A stretch of DNA of 64,000 nucleotides. It comes from Euglena gracilis. Its lineage: Eukaryota > Euglenida > Euglenophyceae > Euglenales. A model generated the notes under the pieces. That model did no database searches. It saw nothing but the letters and a program-made list of their open reading frames with translations, and was not told the DNA's origin. The stretch spans positions 64,934,891 to 64,998,890 of the forward strand of contig CP154954.1 in the NCBI GenBank assembly GCA_039621445.1, in the 5' to 3' direction. This document shows, one piece after another, positions 26,101-36,592 of this stretch. The translations under genes and the position numbers were made by a program. Numbering within the stretch: position 1 is the first letter of the stretch; each line of letters opens with the position of its first letter.

Positions 26101-26940
26101 GAGGTCACAGAAGCAAAAAGTGGCATTTCTGGGTGGTTTTTCGGGCTTTCAGCTCCAAATTTTGGCTGAAAAATGCCAACCCGGCTGGTTTTGGGCGTTT
26201 TGGGGCATTTTGGGGGGGGGTAGCTGCGGAGTCCAGCTGCAAGCCGGGTGGACCCCCCCCATGGACCCACTCCCACCCCGGCCTGTGGGGACCCCCAGGG
26301 GGTCCTTAAGAAAACCCCTGAGCATAGCGCTTTTGAGTCCAAGGCTGGACTACTCTGCATTGCTTGATCCCCTTTGAGCTCAGTGGTTTTTTTTTATCTA
26401 TTTTGCTTCTCTTTTTCTTGATTGTTGTCATTCAATTTTGACACACGTGTCATACATTCTCATCTTTCTGACCTAACTCCGAAGCATTGGCTGTAGTTTG
26501 CACATTTTCTGGAATATTTTCCACATTTTTCCACTTTTTTTGTTTTATACAAAGTTGAATTGCAACAAACCTTTGTTTCCTTTTACGTCCTTTTTGTACT
26601 GCATCCCCATCCCTGTGTGGCTCACAGGTCGCCCTGACGTTCTCTCCGCCCCGCGGTCCCCCCACGGCCAGCTGACTCCCCCCGGCTCCACGTCGCCCTT
26701 CCCGCCCGTGGTGCACAGCCATCCACTTCGCGACTCGTGGCTGGAAGAGACGCAAGGGGCCTCTCTCCTGGGCATGGCCCGAGGTCCTGGCCAGCTGAAT
26801 GCTTGTTTAGTGGTCGTATTCGTGTGGTCGTATTCGTGGAGCTTGTTGGGAGAAAATTTTATTTTTTCATTCATTTAATCCCCATCCATTATTAACTTGT
26901 AAAAGCACAATTAGATCATGTTTTTCACAATTAAGAATTT

Positions 26941-27014
<74 letters not shown>

Positions 27015-27707
27015 TTGTTGTTGTTGTTGTTGTTGCTGTTGTTGCTGTTGTTATATTTTTATTATTATTGGTGGTTTTAACAGTGTATATAAATTAGAAT
27101 TACAAGTGGTATTGCCAAAGTGGTATTGTTATGGTTGAATACCCCCTCCAACTCCTTGGGGGGACAACCAGCATAGAAGTTGTATTGGTTTTGTGCCAGG
27201 GCGTTCGGCTTAGCTGGAGGGTAACCCATTCCCCAGGGGGGTCCAGCAAGCCAGCTGCCTTTTCCCAGCCTCAGACCCCCTCCCTAACCTTCTATGTAGG
27301 TGGGGGGTTGGACTCCCGCACCCTACCAGGCTTTTCGTTGCGGCTTGGGAGCGACTGTTGATTTTCAAAAATGGATTTATTGTTTTGGGTTGGCGATCGT
27401 TTCCGTCATTCGAAAGGAGAAACATGAGCGATTTGTTGATTTTGCAGAATGTTGCATTGAAAAGGTGGGCACCTTCCATTTTTATACCAGGTTGGCCAAG
27501 GTTGGCATTGCAGCTGGCAACAACAGCCCCAGGACAATTCCGCTGTCCCCGTCGCCACAACGCAATAGTGGGCCGCCTGTCACGCCTGAGCGACCGATGT
27601 CCGCCCTGGACGTTGATTCCAGTCCCAGCCCCAGCCCAAGCAGCTCTGCTACAGAAGACCTGGGTCCAGGCGCTCTGTTTCCTCTGAAGCCCACCGGAGA
27701 GAAATGA
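14115..27707 (+). CDS. Modular tandem-exon gene encoding repeated acidic modules
   Basis: Two related exon types alternate. A exons: 14115-14496 (5' truncated), 15592-15978, 17078-17464, 18563-18949, 20049-20435, 21921-22307, 23791-24177. B exons: 15070-15384, 16556-16870, 18041-18355, 19527-19841, 21399-21713, 23268-23582, 25677-25894. Final exons are 26628-26783 and 27514-27707 (stop). Acceptors are GCCAG before YGRRTC; donors are GTTTTG after A and GTGRCTG after B. Both full exon types begin and end in phase 2 (387 and 315 nt). B7, exon 26628 and the last exon join in phase 1, reading on to LFPLKPTGEK and stop. Modules share STASASSGK, then L-L/P-LVADEV(Q/E)PF and DVFAGT; A ends in a DDDVEDD patch. 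High Ala, Pro, Gly and acidic content suggests a long disordered protein of roughly 1700 residues. The family is not recognised. The true first exon is not seen. Confidence 0.6.
14502..14935 (+). repeat. Intron sequence built of GGCCATTTT / GGCCACTTTTG words
   Basis: The A-to-B intron of each unit consists largely of GGCCA followed by T-runs, iterated irregularly, with a TTTTTTTT tract before GCC. The same style recurs at 16100-16405, 17590-17890, 19080-19376, 21000-21260, 22870-23130, 24760-25050 and 34440-34690. It probably derives from an ancient short tandem repeat. Confidence 0.7.
20543..20948. mobile_element. TA-flanked C/G-capped element, TATGTCCAACGACC family, 406 bp
   Basis: It begins with a C-run and TATGTCCAACGACC and ends GGTCATTGGACATA plus a G-run: terminal inverted repeats of about 22 bases. 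TA lies at 20541-20542 and 20949-20950. Inside, GTCCAACGACC and GGTCAGAGGACA are repeated several times, around a GGCGAGAAGCGCCGG hairpin. Units 1 to 4 lack it: there the sequence reads CAGCCACCTTAGCAACC, a near-empty site. No coding capacity. Confidence 0.88.
22415..22819. mobile_element. Second copy of the TATGTCCAACGACC element (unit 6)
   Basis: Almost identical to 20543-20948, at the same position in the next unit (TA at 22413-22414 and 22820-22821). This is best explained by insertion in one unit followed by duplication of that unit. Confidence 0.88.
24178..25676. other. Long diverged intron between A7 and B7
   Basis: The first 40 bases stay open (SPVSSLPKEDVERD then stop at 24217), so A7 could also be a terminal exon. 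The middle retains decayed A-B intron sequence. A perfect hairpin AATAATACCCC-CAC-GGGGTATTATT lies at 25511-25535. Confidence 0.5.
25920..26340. other. Intron between B7 and the penultimate exon, with C/G-capped element debris
   Basis: C-runs near 25920 and 26255 with AGCCAGCC words, and a GGGGGTCCTTAAGAAAACCCC end at 26295-26317. These resemble the ends of the CAGGCTT element at 48629-49063. Complete borders cannot be set. Confidence 0.4.
26941..27045. repeat. (ATC)n then (TTG)n microsatellite
   Basis: About 25 ATC triplets followed by TTG triplets, inside the last intron of the array gene. Confidence 0.97.
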
Positions 27708-28269
27708 GGAACAGCAAGAAATGGTTTTTAAATGGTGGGCGCCCCGCGCTTCCTGCTCGGGGACAGGTCGCACAGGTGACAGGTGACACAGGTGTCACAG
27801 GTGTCACAGGTGACACAGGTGACACGTGGCACCAGGGCAGAACAGGAATCGGCCAAACAACCAGGGTGGTGGCTGGGGGGTCGACCCCCCCCATCAACTC
27901 CTCCCGTGTTTCCGGGAGCACCAATTTTCGACGCTGACATATCGAGTTCATGGTCACTCCATTGAAAAATTTCTGTGCCACCCAGAGCAGAACAGGAAGG
28001 CCTGGTGGGGGGTGGTCGACCCCCCCACCCGGGAGGTGGGGGGGGGTCGACCCCCCCCCACCACAGCATTTTCACATATTTCCACCCGGCGCCGAGGCGC
28101 CGGGAAATTTTTCTTGGTCAGTAGTCGTCATTTCTGGGCAAGTGCCACAGCACTCTGCACTGAAGTGTCCCCAAGTTGTTAGCACCCAATGTGCTGGCAA
28201 TTGTGGACAGGAAGGTGTTGGAAAGAAATGCAGCAGCGGGAGCTGCAACACCCCTCCGGGCATTTGCTA
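27708..28269. other. 3' flank of the array gene with GTCGAC-centred repeats
   Basis: CACAGGTG is iterated near 27770-27830. Three GGGGGGTCGACCCCCC-type palindromes lie near 27880, 28015 and 28045, followed by a GGCGCCGAGGCGCC hairpin near 28086-28100. This resembles another C/G element family, but clear TA borders were not found. Confidence 0.45.
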
Positions 28270-28701
28270 ACCTCCCCAAAAAAATAAGACCCGGGTCTTA
28301 TTTTTGGGTCCATTGCTGGAAACCTCCAGGGGGTCTTATTTTTGGGGGGGGTCTTATTTTTGGATTTTTTCTTGACCGACCCGGGCCCGAAAAAAAACAT
28401 CATTTTCCCAAAAACACTAAAAATTTTCCTTCGGCGCTTCGCGCCATGTGTAAATTTGTGTAAGTTGACATTTAGTATGTTTTTTTGCACTTCAAGAATC
28501 TGAATTTTTTTGAAATTTCATTAATTTTGTGTGTGAAATTTGGGTTTTTGGCAATTTCTCAGGGAAAATTTTCACCGTCCCCGGCGCTTCGCGCCGTCAG
28601 GGGGGGTCTTATTTATGGGGGGGGGGGTCTTATTTTTGGATTTTTGCTCGATCGGCCCAGGGGGGTCTTATTTTTTGGGGGGTCTTATTTTGGGGGGGGG
28701 T
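28270..28701. mobile_element. TA-flanked C/G-capped element, GGTCTTATTTTT family, 432 bp
   Basis: The left end ACCTCCCC then AAAAAAATAAGACC is inverted to the right end GGTCTTATTTT plus G-run and T. TA flanks at 28268-28269 and 28702-28703. GGGGTCTTATTTTTGG is repeated about six times inside, with two GGCGCTTCGCGCC hairpins near 28432 and 28581. No coding capacity. Confidence 0.82.
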
Positions 28702-28703
28702 TA

Positions 28704-29764
28704 TGGGAAACTGGCACCTTGGAGGATTGGATTCCCAATGTGGTTTTTGAAGGCTGGGGAACAGGGCCAAGGCATATGTGGACAAAAACTTCCAGCGACA
28801 ATTCCGGACAAATCCCGACAAACCCCGACAAATTCCGACAACACTGCAAATTTTGCCACAAAAAATGGCATTGCCCAAGGAAGAGTGTTTTGATCGGCCA
28901 TTAGTTTGCACAGCCCTTTCCTATTATCCCACCTTTTTTTCTATTTTTTGTTTTGTAAAGGTCACCTTTGGTCTTCACAGGTTGTTGAGAACTAATTGTT
29001 GTTGGAATTGAAAGAAACGTAATTCCAGCCAATAGCAAGAGAGCATTGCCAGCAAATGATAATTTTTGAATATTTCTTGAGTGTTTATTTCCCATAAGAA
29101 TTTGATGAATTTAAATATTTTGGCGCGCAGACACCCTCACCATTGCTGTTAATCACAGGTTTGACCAAAATTGCCAGTTTTTCCTGCTTTTTATGCAGGC
29201 TTCCTTTGATTGGACAAGAACTCAGAAAAAAAAACTTGGCATTGAATTGGTTAAAATGACCGATTTGATGGAATTGCTTTAGAAAAGCTTTGTACCTTGC
29301 CAATAAACAGGGACACACCCCATGCCTCATGAACATTTCCTCCCGTCCGGCGAGATTGTCTTTTTGTGTTCATTGAGTCTAGGGGCAGTTCATGAGCCGT
29401 TCTCTGTTTCTGCAATTTCAGAATGAATCCTTAAAAAAAAAATCCAAACGAAGGTCTGATAAGGTCAGATACCCATCCCATAGAGAAATATATGGTGGAC
29501 CACACGTTATTTGCCTTGGATCAAAACCTTCCCAATGGTGTGGCTAAAACCCCTGACACATCCTGACAAATCCCGACAAACCCTGACAACAACACCAAAA
29601 TCCCAAGTGTCTGAACGGAGCTTGTTCGTGGGTTGGGGTTGCAGCTAGCAACAGTTCGAGCCAATCCCCTCAGCAGGTCGGCAACGGCCTCATTTGGGGG
29701 CCGAACAACAAGGAGCCTGCCCTCAACTCTCCCCTTCGGAAGCCAACACCAGCGCCTCCGACAG
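28704..29764. other. Spacer
   Basis: Two short arrays of ACAAATTCCGACA / CCTGACAAATCC words near 28796-28850 and 29550-29600. No exon-like codon pattern. Confidence 0.4.
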
Positions 29765-29838
29765 TCCTGCTGTGCGTGGCGCGAACGGCGTCCGGGGCCT
29801 CGGTGTTGAAGCCGCGTCGGGAGCTGCGCGCCGCGGGG
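29765..29838 (+). CDS. Probable internal exon, gene(s) of the 30-45 kb region
   Basis: After GCCTCCGACAG the frame reads LLCVARTASGASVLKPRREL, then RAAG, with nearly every codon ending in G or C. It stops at a strong GGGGTGAGC donor. Product unknown. The same codon style continues in the plus-strand candidates up to 45 kb. Confidence 0.45.
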
Positions 29839-30008
29839 GTGAGCGCGCTGTCAGTGCCCAAGTGGCTGAGGACACCGGCCTTCCAGGCCAATCCGTCACA
29901 TTTGAAGACTGTCGTTCAGCCCCCTCCACCCAAGCCTGTCCTCCTCATTACCTTGTGGCCCGCTTGGGGAGTTGCAGCCGGTGTGTGCAATTGCTCCCCA
30001 TTATTGTG

Positions 30009-30232
30009 TACCCGCCCCCCCCCCCCCGGGCAATTGACGCCCCCGGGCAATTGACGCCCCCGGGCAATTGACGCCCCCGGGCAATTGACGCCCCCGGGCA
30101 ATTGACGCCCCCGGGCAATTGACGCCCCCGGGCAATTGTCACCCCTGCTGTGCTGGCCAATTTGTCACCCCGGGAAATTGTCACCCCCCTCCGTGCTGCC
30201 CAATTGTCACCCCCCCCCCCCCCCCGAAAAAG
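30009..30232. repeat. 17-bp tandem repeat and C/G-capped element, GGGCAATTGACG family
   Basis: The 17-mer CCCCCGGGCAATTGACG is repeated six to seven times from about 30026 to 30138, followed by GGCAATTGTCACCCC words and C-runs. A second block lies at 30415-30525 and a complete small element of the same family at 36593-36720. Left border TA at 30009-30010. Confidence 0.8.
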
Positions 30233-30800
30233 TTTTCGAACCTTTTTTTCGCCGATACGACTCGATTGATCCTCTATTTCGCTACAACGTGCCGAGAAAT
30301 GTCACATACCAAATGCTCTGCACAATATTGCAATCATAACTGCATTTTTGTATGTTCACTGGTGTTTCAGATGGTGTTCTTGGTCATTTGGATTTAATGT
30401 GGCGTACATGGGTGGGCAATTGACGCCCCCGGGCAATTGACACCCCCGGGCAATTGTCACCCCCCTCTGTGCTGGCCAAATTGTCACCCCGGGAAATTGT
30501 CACCCCCCTCCGTGCTGCCCGATACCCACTGCCCACTGCCTCGCCCCATATCCAATGAACCCCCTTGCCCACTGGACAGGGGCTGTCTATCCGTCCAGTT
30601 TGTCACTTTTAACAGAAATACCAATGGCCACGCCCAATGAACGTCCCCCGTCCATGCCGTCCAGCTTGTCACTTCAGTGTTCATTGGCCTGGCCCGCGCT
30701 GTCTGCCCAAGGCGGCGCGGGCTGGGGTTGGGCTAAAGGGGGGGGACCTTCCCTTGCCCGCAGCCATTTGGCCCCGCTGCTCCTCCCCGGGCTTCCCCAG

Positions 30801-30939
30801 CCCCGACCGCCCCGTCACATCTGCCGGAGCCGGGCAAGGCAAGCCTCCGGGGCGCCTGCCCCAGCCCCCCTGCCCTGGGCAGCTCCCCGGCCTTCTCCGA
30901 CGCGTCGCTGGGGGTCGTGTCTGCCGACGGCTGGTCTTG
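30801..30939 (+). CDS. Probable internal exon, Pro/Ser-rich
   Basis: The acceptor GGGCTTCCCCAG is followed by a frame with almost only G/C-ending codons (APTAPSHLPEPGKASLRG, then PALGSSPAFSDASLGVVSA) and a GTGACA donor at 30940. It leaves in phase 2, which fits the phase-2 entry of the exon at 31356. Probably part of a disordered region. Confidence 0.5.
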
Positions 30940-31355
30940 GTGACAATTGCCTCCAAAAGGAACCCACAGCCGAAGCCATTCGCACCCTCTTGTCGCCATT
31001 CAGAGTGTGAATGACGCTTGGGGATGCTGGCAAGCATCCCCGTCATTTTGCACAACAGTCATGGCATCTGGACGGGGTGGGGTGGGATGGGGCGTTCTCC
31101 AGTCTATTGTGGTGCGCAATCTTTGTGTATAAAAGTGAACTTCGAACATCCTAATCTATTCTTATGACTGAAAAAAAAATACCCGGGATTCTGTTGAGCC
31201 TCTGAACTCATCAACATGCTTGAAATCCAACTGAACCCTTGCCCGTAAAACCTGCAGTAATTCTGCCCATTTGTGGTGAGGCGTTTATCCATATTCTGCC
31301 ACCCACAGCACTCCAACACTCATCCCCATCGTTCATCCTGTCCTCCAAATGACAG

Positions 31356-31811
31356 TGACAGCATTCGTGCAGCTGGTGTTACAGGAGGGGGGGGGGCGCC
31401 GACACGACAAAAAGAGCGCCTGTTTCGGGCCAACCGTCTCCCCACCGTCTCCTCCTCGCACTCTCCGCCCTCCCCTCCGGCCGCCGCCGCCTCCGCTGCC
31501 GGCGCCAACGCTGCGGCGGTGCCGGGCCCCCGTCCCGCCGCCCCGCTCAACCCGCAGAGCGCCTCGCCGCCGCCGTGGGAGCTGGACCGGTCGTCCCCCG
31601 CCACGTCGGCCCCCCGCCCGACCCACGGCAGCCCCAGCCCGGCCCCGGCCCGCGTCATGACGCTGCACACCGCGACGTACCAAAGCCAGACGGTGACGAC
31701 GACGACGACGGTGGTGAGCCCCCGGTACAGCGCCGCGTCCGCGCCGCCGTGCCACGTGGCGCGGGTGCTCCGCCTCTCCCCGCCGCGGCACCCCCTCGCC
31801 GATCTGCAGCG
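31356..31811 (+). CDS. Probable exon, Pro/Ala/Ser/Thr-rich
   Basis: The acceptor GTCCTCCAAATGACAG has a good pyrimidine tract. The 456-nt frame (phase 2 in and out) has nearly every codon ending in G or C from about 31490 onward. It includes LNPQSASPPPWELDRSSP, then RVMTLHTATYQSQTVTTTTT and VVSPRYSAAS. Donor CAGCG before GTCAAC; an alternative GTGAGC lies at 31713. The composition is that of a disordered or mucin-like region; no domain. Confidence 0.55.
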
Positions 31812-32036
31812 GTCAACAGACTCCACCCAGGCCGACAGTGCGGCAAATCCATGCAGAATTTTTTTCAAAACTGAATGTTTTCCAAAAGCCAGAAGGTCTC
31901 GTCCCGAAATTTTTAGGGTTTCAAGATAGGTTGGACATATTTATGAGGTGGTGGATCGCTAGAATACATTTGAAGGGGGGGGTTCTAATAAAGACACAGG
32001 CTTTGTTTTTTATTTGCCAGGTAACAATTCGGGGAG

Positions 32037-32350
32037 GTACCTGGCCTCCTGGCCCCCTGGCCTCGATACCTCCATCCTCACCAATCCCTCGGCCCCCACC
32101 CCGTCCCACCCTCAGCCCAACGGCCATCCCCTCTCCCACCCCACTGCCCAGCCCCCTCTGCCCCCTTCCCCGCCCTCCGCCCTCCGCGCCTCTCCGGCCC
32201 CGCCCCCGCCCCAGCACCCCCAGCCCCAGCCTCAGCCGCCACCGCAGCGGACCACGGCGTCCGGCCCCATCCCGACCTCCCGGCAGCCGGCGGTGGCGCC
32301 GGCCGCCGGCAACCCCTCCGGCCAGGCTGCCTTGACTGGAATTGACGAAG
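32037..32350 (+). CDS. Probable exon, Pro-rich
   Basis: Entry at GGGGAG/GTACC (phase 2, matching the previous exon) or at the better pyrimidine-tract acceptor ending 32020. It reads YLASWPPGLDTSILTNPSAP, then long PSHPQPNGHP and QPQPQPPPQ stretches and TASGPIPTSRQPAVAPAAGN. The 3' limit near 32350 is uncertain because of G-runs. Confidence 0.5.
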
Positions 32351-33091
32351 TGCCGGGTCCAGGGGGTAGGGGGGGGCTAATTATGGGCCAAAGCCTTCAA
32401 ACGTTTCGGCCTGAACTTGCTCCTGCTTCAAACCCTGCTCTTTGTTTTCCTGTTTTTCTGGCTGCTCCCTGGTGGGAGTCTGAGGGTTGTGGCTTTTGTG
32501 TTTCTTCACTCCTAACTCTTGCTGCCTTTTGGGGACACAAATGTCAAGTGGATTCAAGTGGAGGATGACACTTTGTGCATGATCCGACGTGCAGCACGCC
32601 AAAAAAGGGCAAAAAAATAACAGACTGGGTCTTTTTGTAGATGCTGGATACTGGGGGGCTCTGATTTTTTTGGTTCCGTTTTTTTTTTCACCCCTACCTG
32701 TCGTTCAATCACCTGCTTGGCGGTAGGTTGGAGGTGGTAAGCCAAAGGGGGGCGGCCAATGAGGCCATGTTTTTCTTTTGAGCCAGAGCCAACCCCCCCC
32801 CCCAAGGGGTCCAGCCAGCCAACACCTTTTTTTCCAGCCAGCAGCTGTCTTGAAGAACATAAACCATGGCCCTGAACGTGGCCTCCCTCCTCCCCGCTTG
32901 GGCGGGGGGGGGGGGAGTGGGAGGCAAGGGGGGATTGATCACCGCAATTTCCGCAAATTCCGCAAATTCCGTAATTTCCGCAATTTTTCCACATGAACCT
33001 GAAATGGAGGACGAAGTGAATTCTCGCCATTTCTCCACCGTTTCACAAGGTCACCCAGTTCAATCACCCCCCCCCCTATGGGGGAGGACAG
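32351..33091. other. Intron or spacer
   Basis: C-runs near 32795 with AAGGGGTCCAGCCAGCCAAC, a recurrent element word also seen near 25935 and 45823. AATTCCGCAAATTCCG words are iterated near 32940-32990. No exon-like segment. Confidence 0.35.
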
Positions 33092-33213
33092 GCGGTCTGC
33101 CGCCGACCGCATGGTGTCGGTGCTGTGGTCGGAGGCCGCCGCCCGCAGCCGGCGGGCCTCGCAGGCAAAGGAGGCCGACGCCCCGCCGGGGACCTCCCGC
33201 CGGTCTCCGCTGC
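33092..33213 (+). CDS. Probable internal exon, Arg/Ala-rich
   Basis: The frame RSAADRMVSVLWSEAAARSR, then RASQAKEADAPPGTSRRSPL, has mostly G/C-ending codons, an AG before it and a CTGCGTGACG donor. Enters in phase 2, leaves in phase 1. It may form a short helix; family unknown. Confidence 0.45.
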
Positions 33214-33574
33214 GTGACGAGCCACACCCGCCTGTGCCTGGCACTGGCCGGCTTTTGCCGAGTCTGAAGCTCGGCAGTCGTTTCATGGAGCTTTGCCTTT
33301 TTGTTGTACTTCAAATGAATTTTGAAGATGCCTGTTGAGGATTACTGTTTTGAATACCTTTTTTTTTACTGATCGTTAAATTTATTTTTTTTTAAGTCCA
33401 GTGCCATTCGGGTGTTGTGCGGTGCATTTTCAGTGGGGTGCGGCCAGGCATTGACCACCGCTCCAAGGAACAAATTACACAATGTAAATTCAATGGTTCC
33501 GATCTCAGCAGCTCCTGCAATTTCCTCCTTTCGTTTTTCACTGCACTTCAGCCAGTGCGCAGGTGGGTGTGCCA

Positions 33575-33693
33575 GCGATCCCCAAGCAAGGCGACCCCCA
33601 CTCGCACGTCTCCCCAGCGCCGGCTGCCTTCCCCGGCTCCCGTCGCTGGCGTCCGCACCCCACCGGGAACCAGACGATATTTGGGCAGGCTCT
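33575..33693 (+). CDS. Weak exon candidate, basic Pro/Ser-rich
   Basis: The frame SPSKATPTRTSPQRRLPSPA, then PVAGVRTPPGTRRYLG, resembles the neighbouring candidates in composition, but splice sites are ambiguous and other frames are open. Confidence 0.25.
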
Positions 33694-34104
33694 GTCCTCC
33701 AACGGCCTTTGTGCTCTTCGCCGATGCATATGCAACCTCTCCTCCTTGTCGAAATGCAGCGACCCGCATTCCGTTTGTGGAATGAAATGTTGGGTTGGAG
33801 ATGCAGATGGGTCGCGAATGAACAACAGGGCTTTATATGTATATAGGGCTTTATATGTATATGTGTGGTGTGTCAGGTGTTTGCGTAGTGCTCACGGCTG
33901 GAGCTTTCAGGCCGCCAAAACCGAAATGGGGATCATCAGCACCAGTGATGTTGCATTTGGATGTATGCTCCTGCGTCCAATGAATGGGTCGTATTTCGAT
34001 GTGCATGACCCCCCCCCCGCGCGCGCAACGCCAAGGCCTGTGGCCGGCCCCCCACCAAACCCCCACCTCCCTTCCTGAAAGCCATCCCCTTCAGGATCGC
34101 CCCC

Positions 34105-34240
34105 CACCCGGTCAGGTACCTACGGCCGACCAGGGCCGACCAGGGCCGACCAGGGGCAACTATGATTTTCAGGACCCCCGTAGGTGGGGGTTCCAACCAG
34201 GGCCGACCAGGGCCGACCAGGGCCGACTTGCATGTGGTTG
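34105..34240. repeat. GGCCGACCA short tandem repeats around a possible element
   Basis: GGGCCGACCA is iterated three times near 34129-34155 and again near 34199-34228, with CCTACGG on the left and CCGTAGG at 34178. A third cluster lies at 34785-34828. Confidence 0.7.
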
Positions 34241-34320
34241 GCCGACCGAAGGGGAATGGATGAAGGAATTCGGCAGCTTTCCCTCTGGAACAAGCACCTC
34301 TGATGATGCTGGGCGATTCT

Positions 34321-34364
34321 GGGCGATGCAGGGCGATGCTGGGCAGCATCGCCCTGCATCGCCC
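34321..34364. repeat. Perfect 20-bp hairpin, GGGC loop
   Basis: GGGCGATGCAGGGCGATGCT at 34321-34340 is exactly inverted at 34345-34364. It is embedded in further GGGCGAT words from 34304. No T-run follows and no RNA family is recognised. Confidence 0.85.
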
Positions 34365-34429
34365 ATCGTGATGCTGGCATTTTTTGGTATATTTTGAAGA
34401 ACTGAACCCATTTTTGGATAATTTTCTCA

Positions 34430-34690
34430 CAAATCTCCAGTTTTACACCCATTTTGGCCATTGTGGATCAGTTTTTGCTAATTTGGGGGCTATTTGTCAC
34501 TGATTTGGCAAATATTGGCTAATTTGGGTCAATATGAGCATTTTTTATGGCATTTTGGCCATTTTGCGCCCTTTTGGTAATTTTGGGTCATTTTTCACAA
34601 TCTTTTGTGGATTTTGTTGGCGTTTTTGGGTAATTTTTGGTTATTTTTGTCATTTTAGGTCATTTTGGTTGCTTTTGGGGAGCCAATGGA
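34430..34690. repeat. T-rich GGCCATTTT-type degenerate repeat
   Basis: Irregular words of TTTTGGN and GGCCATTTTG resembling the A-B introns at 14.5-25 kb. No coding content. Confidence 0.55.
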
Positions 34691-35313
34691 GGCCTCATGG
34701 GGCACTTCCTTTTGATCTTGGTGAGACAATTCAGAAAATTATTGCATCCCTTCACACTTTTTCTGTGACGGATACCCCCACCTATGGCCGACTATTTGCC
34801 GACCAGGGCCGACCAGGGCCGACCAGAGCACCAAAATGGGAAGTGACCATAGGTGCCTGCACCCGGCTCCCCATCGCCGAGGCAGTCTGGCGGCAAACCG
34901 TTCAGGGGCTGTGCCCTGGAGTGCCCTTCTCCCTCCTCCCATAACACCATATAACCCAAATAGCCAAAGAACCATCCCCATTGCTTTCCACTGGTCCGCA
35001 ACGCTCTCCCATGAATGATCCCAGGGTGGGTCGGGTGGGGCGTACTGGTCTTACTGGTGTACTGGCGCCCACACAAATTTTTCTACCCAATTTTTTTTGG
35101 CCCCGAAGGATGACCCCCCCCAAGGAAGTATCCCTCCGGGGGTCCGGAGCTGTTGAACAGGAATCTCACAACCCCCCAGAGGGGTTGGGTTGGGTTCGGG
35201 TCAGGGTCGGGGTTGGTTAGGGTCAACCTTGACCCCAACCCCCCCCCCCCGGCAGGGCTTCTTGTGCAGCCCTGGGGGGGGGGCAATCCTTTACCCCCCC
35301 CACGTCCGCTCGC

Positions 35314-35513
35314 TTGTGGCCCGCCGCTGCCGCCGCTGCCCCCCGCCGGGGTCGCCGCCCGCCGGGCGCCGCCTCCCCCAAGTCCGCCGTCCCGGCCCGC
35401 TGGGGCCGCCGCGTGTCCGCCGCCCGCGTGAAGGAGTGCCTCGCCCGGGCCGCGGCCCCGACCACGACCCCGTGCGCCGCACCGCTGCAGCAGCCGCAGA
35501 AACCCGGCCACGG
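35314..35513 (+). CDS. Probable exon, Ala/Arg/Pro-rich
   Basis: From about 35314 nearly all codons end in C or G: AASPKSAVPARWGRRVSAAR, then VKECLARAAAPTTTPCAAPL and QQPQKPGH. A GTCAAC donor follows at 35514. The acceptor is not resolved because of the C-run upstream. The antisense frame is also open but has poorer codon use. Confidence 0.4.
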
Positions 35514-35520
35514 GTCAACC

Positions 35521-35577
35521 ACACATACACACACACACACACACACACATAGAGAGAGAGAGAGAGAGAGAGAGAGA
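35521..35577. repeat. (CA)n then (GA)n microsatellite
   Basis: CACACA followed directly by GAGAGA. Confidence 0.95.
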
Positions 35578-36431
35578 CGTCAGCTCAACAAGATTTAGCA
35601 TACGCTTGTGTGGCCACGCGACTATGCATACGTCTGAGCGCGCTTCTGACTGTCTGAGTGTACTCCTTGCTCCAGGAAACAGTCATCTGACGGGTTGGCG
35701 AGACCTGGAAACCTAAGCAGCTTCTTGGAGGCCCACGAAAGGTCCTCGGGCACCCCATATTTTGATGGGTGGGTGGGTGGATTCTGATGGGTCGGTCTGC
35801 ACATGTGTAGGGATGCTGGGCAGGTGGGTGTGTCTGCGTCCGCGTGTGCTTCACATGCAGGCACTGCACCCACCATTATGGGCAGCGTCACAGCGGGCTT
35901 GTGTGCACATTCATCTGAAATGACTGTAATGACTGAAATGATAAGGCATTTTTTGTTTGTTTTCTTATTTTTTGTGTCCTCGATTGTGCCCGGGGAACAT
36001 TGACCCCTGGAATTGCCCCTCTTAGTCCCCCCAAAGGCATCGGGAGGCAGCGCCGTGCCGTATCACAACCACCACAGGTGTGTCCATTGTGTCTGCGATG
36101 TCAGCCCCTCAAGCCCCCCCCCAGTGGGCAACACCTTTGAACCTGACACCGGATACATTATGGACCCTTCACATTCAACCCTGCCCAGGCATGTCCACAG
36201 CACGCTGCAGAGTTTTGCATGCAAACATAACACGTAGTTATTTTACGTAGTTTTTCATCAAATTTTCTGGGCAGGCACTCCAAAGAACCGCAATCCCCCC
36301 CCCCCCCCCCCCCCGGAGGGAAGTGAGTCTCGGAGTTCCCTTGGTGCCTGCCAAGGAAGATGCCATCCGTTTGGGACAGACGTTTTCCCAAAATGGACGA
36401 TTTCAGGCCTTCTGGCGGCTTCGTGCTTTTA
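35578..36431. other. Spacer
   Basis: GGGT repeats near 35766-35783 and a C-run at 36295-36314. No exon-like frame is convincing. Confidence 0.35.
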
Positions 36432-36582
36432 CTACAAAAATGTTTGGCCAAAATTTATATGCATGATTTCACAAAAATTGATGGCGCACATCAATTTTTC
36501 TGAAAAAAAAAACGTAAATAACGTAAATCATTTACAATCATGTAAAATCATGCATAGAAATTTTGGCCAATCATTTTTGTAG
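36432..36582. mobile_element. Short MITE with about 45-bp terminal inverted repeats
   Basis: The left end CTACAAAAATGTTTGGCCAA then AATTTATATGCATGATTT is inverted, with few mismatches, at the right end (AAATCATGCATAG ... TTGGCCAATCATTTTTGTAG). TA flanks at 36430-36431 and 36583-36584. 151 bp, AT-rich, non-coding. Confidence 0.85.
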
Positions 36583-36592
36583 TAAAAGCATA

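Noticed and set aside
30026-30138. CRISPR-like array (17-bp repeats)
   Set aside because: The copies are contiguous with no spacers, in a eukaryotic context with no cas genes.
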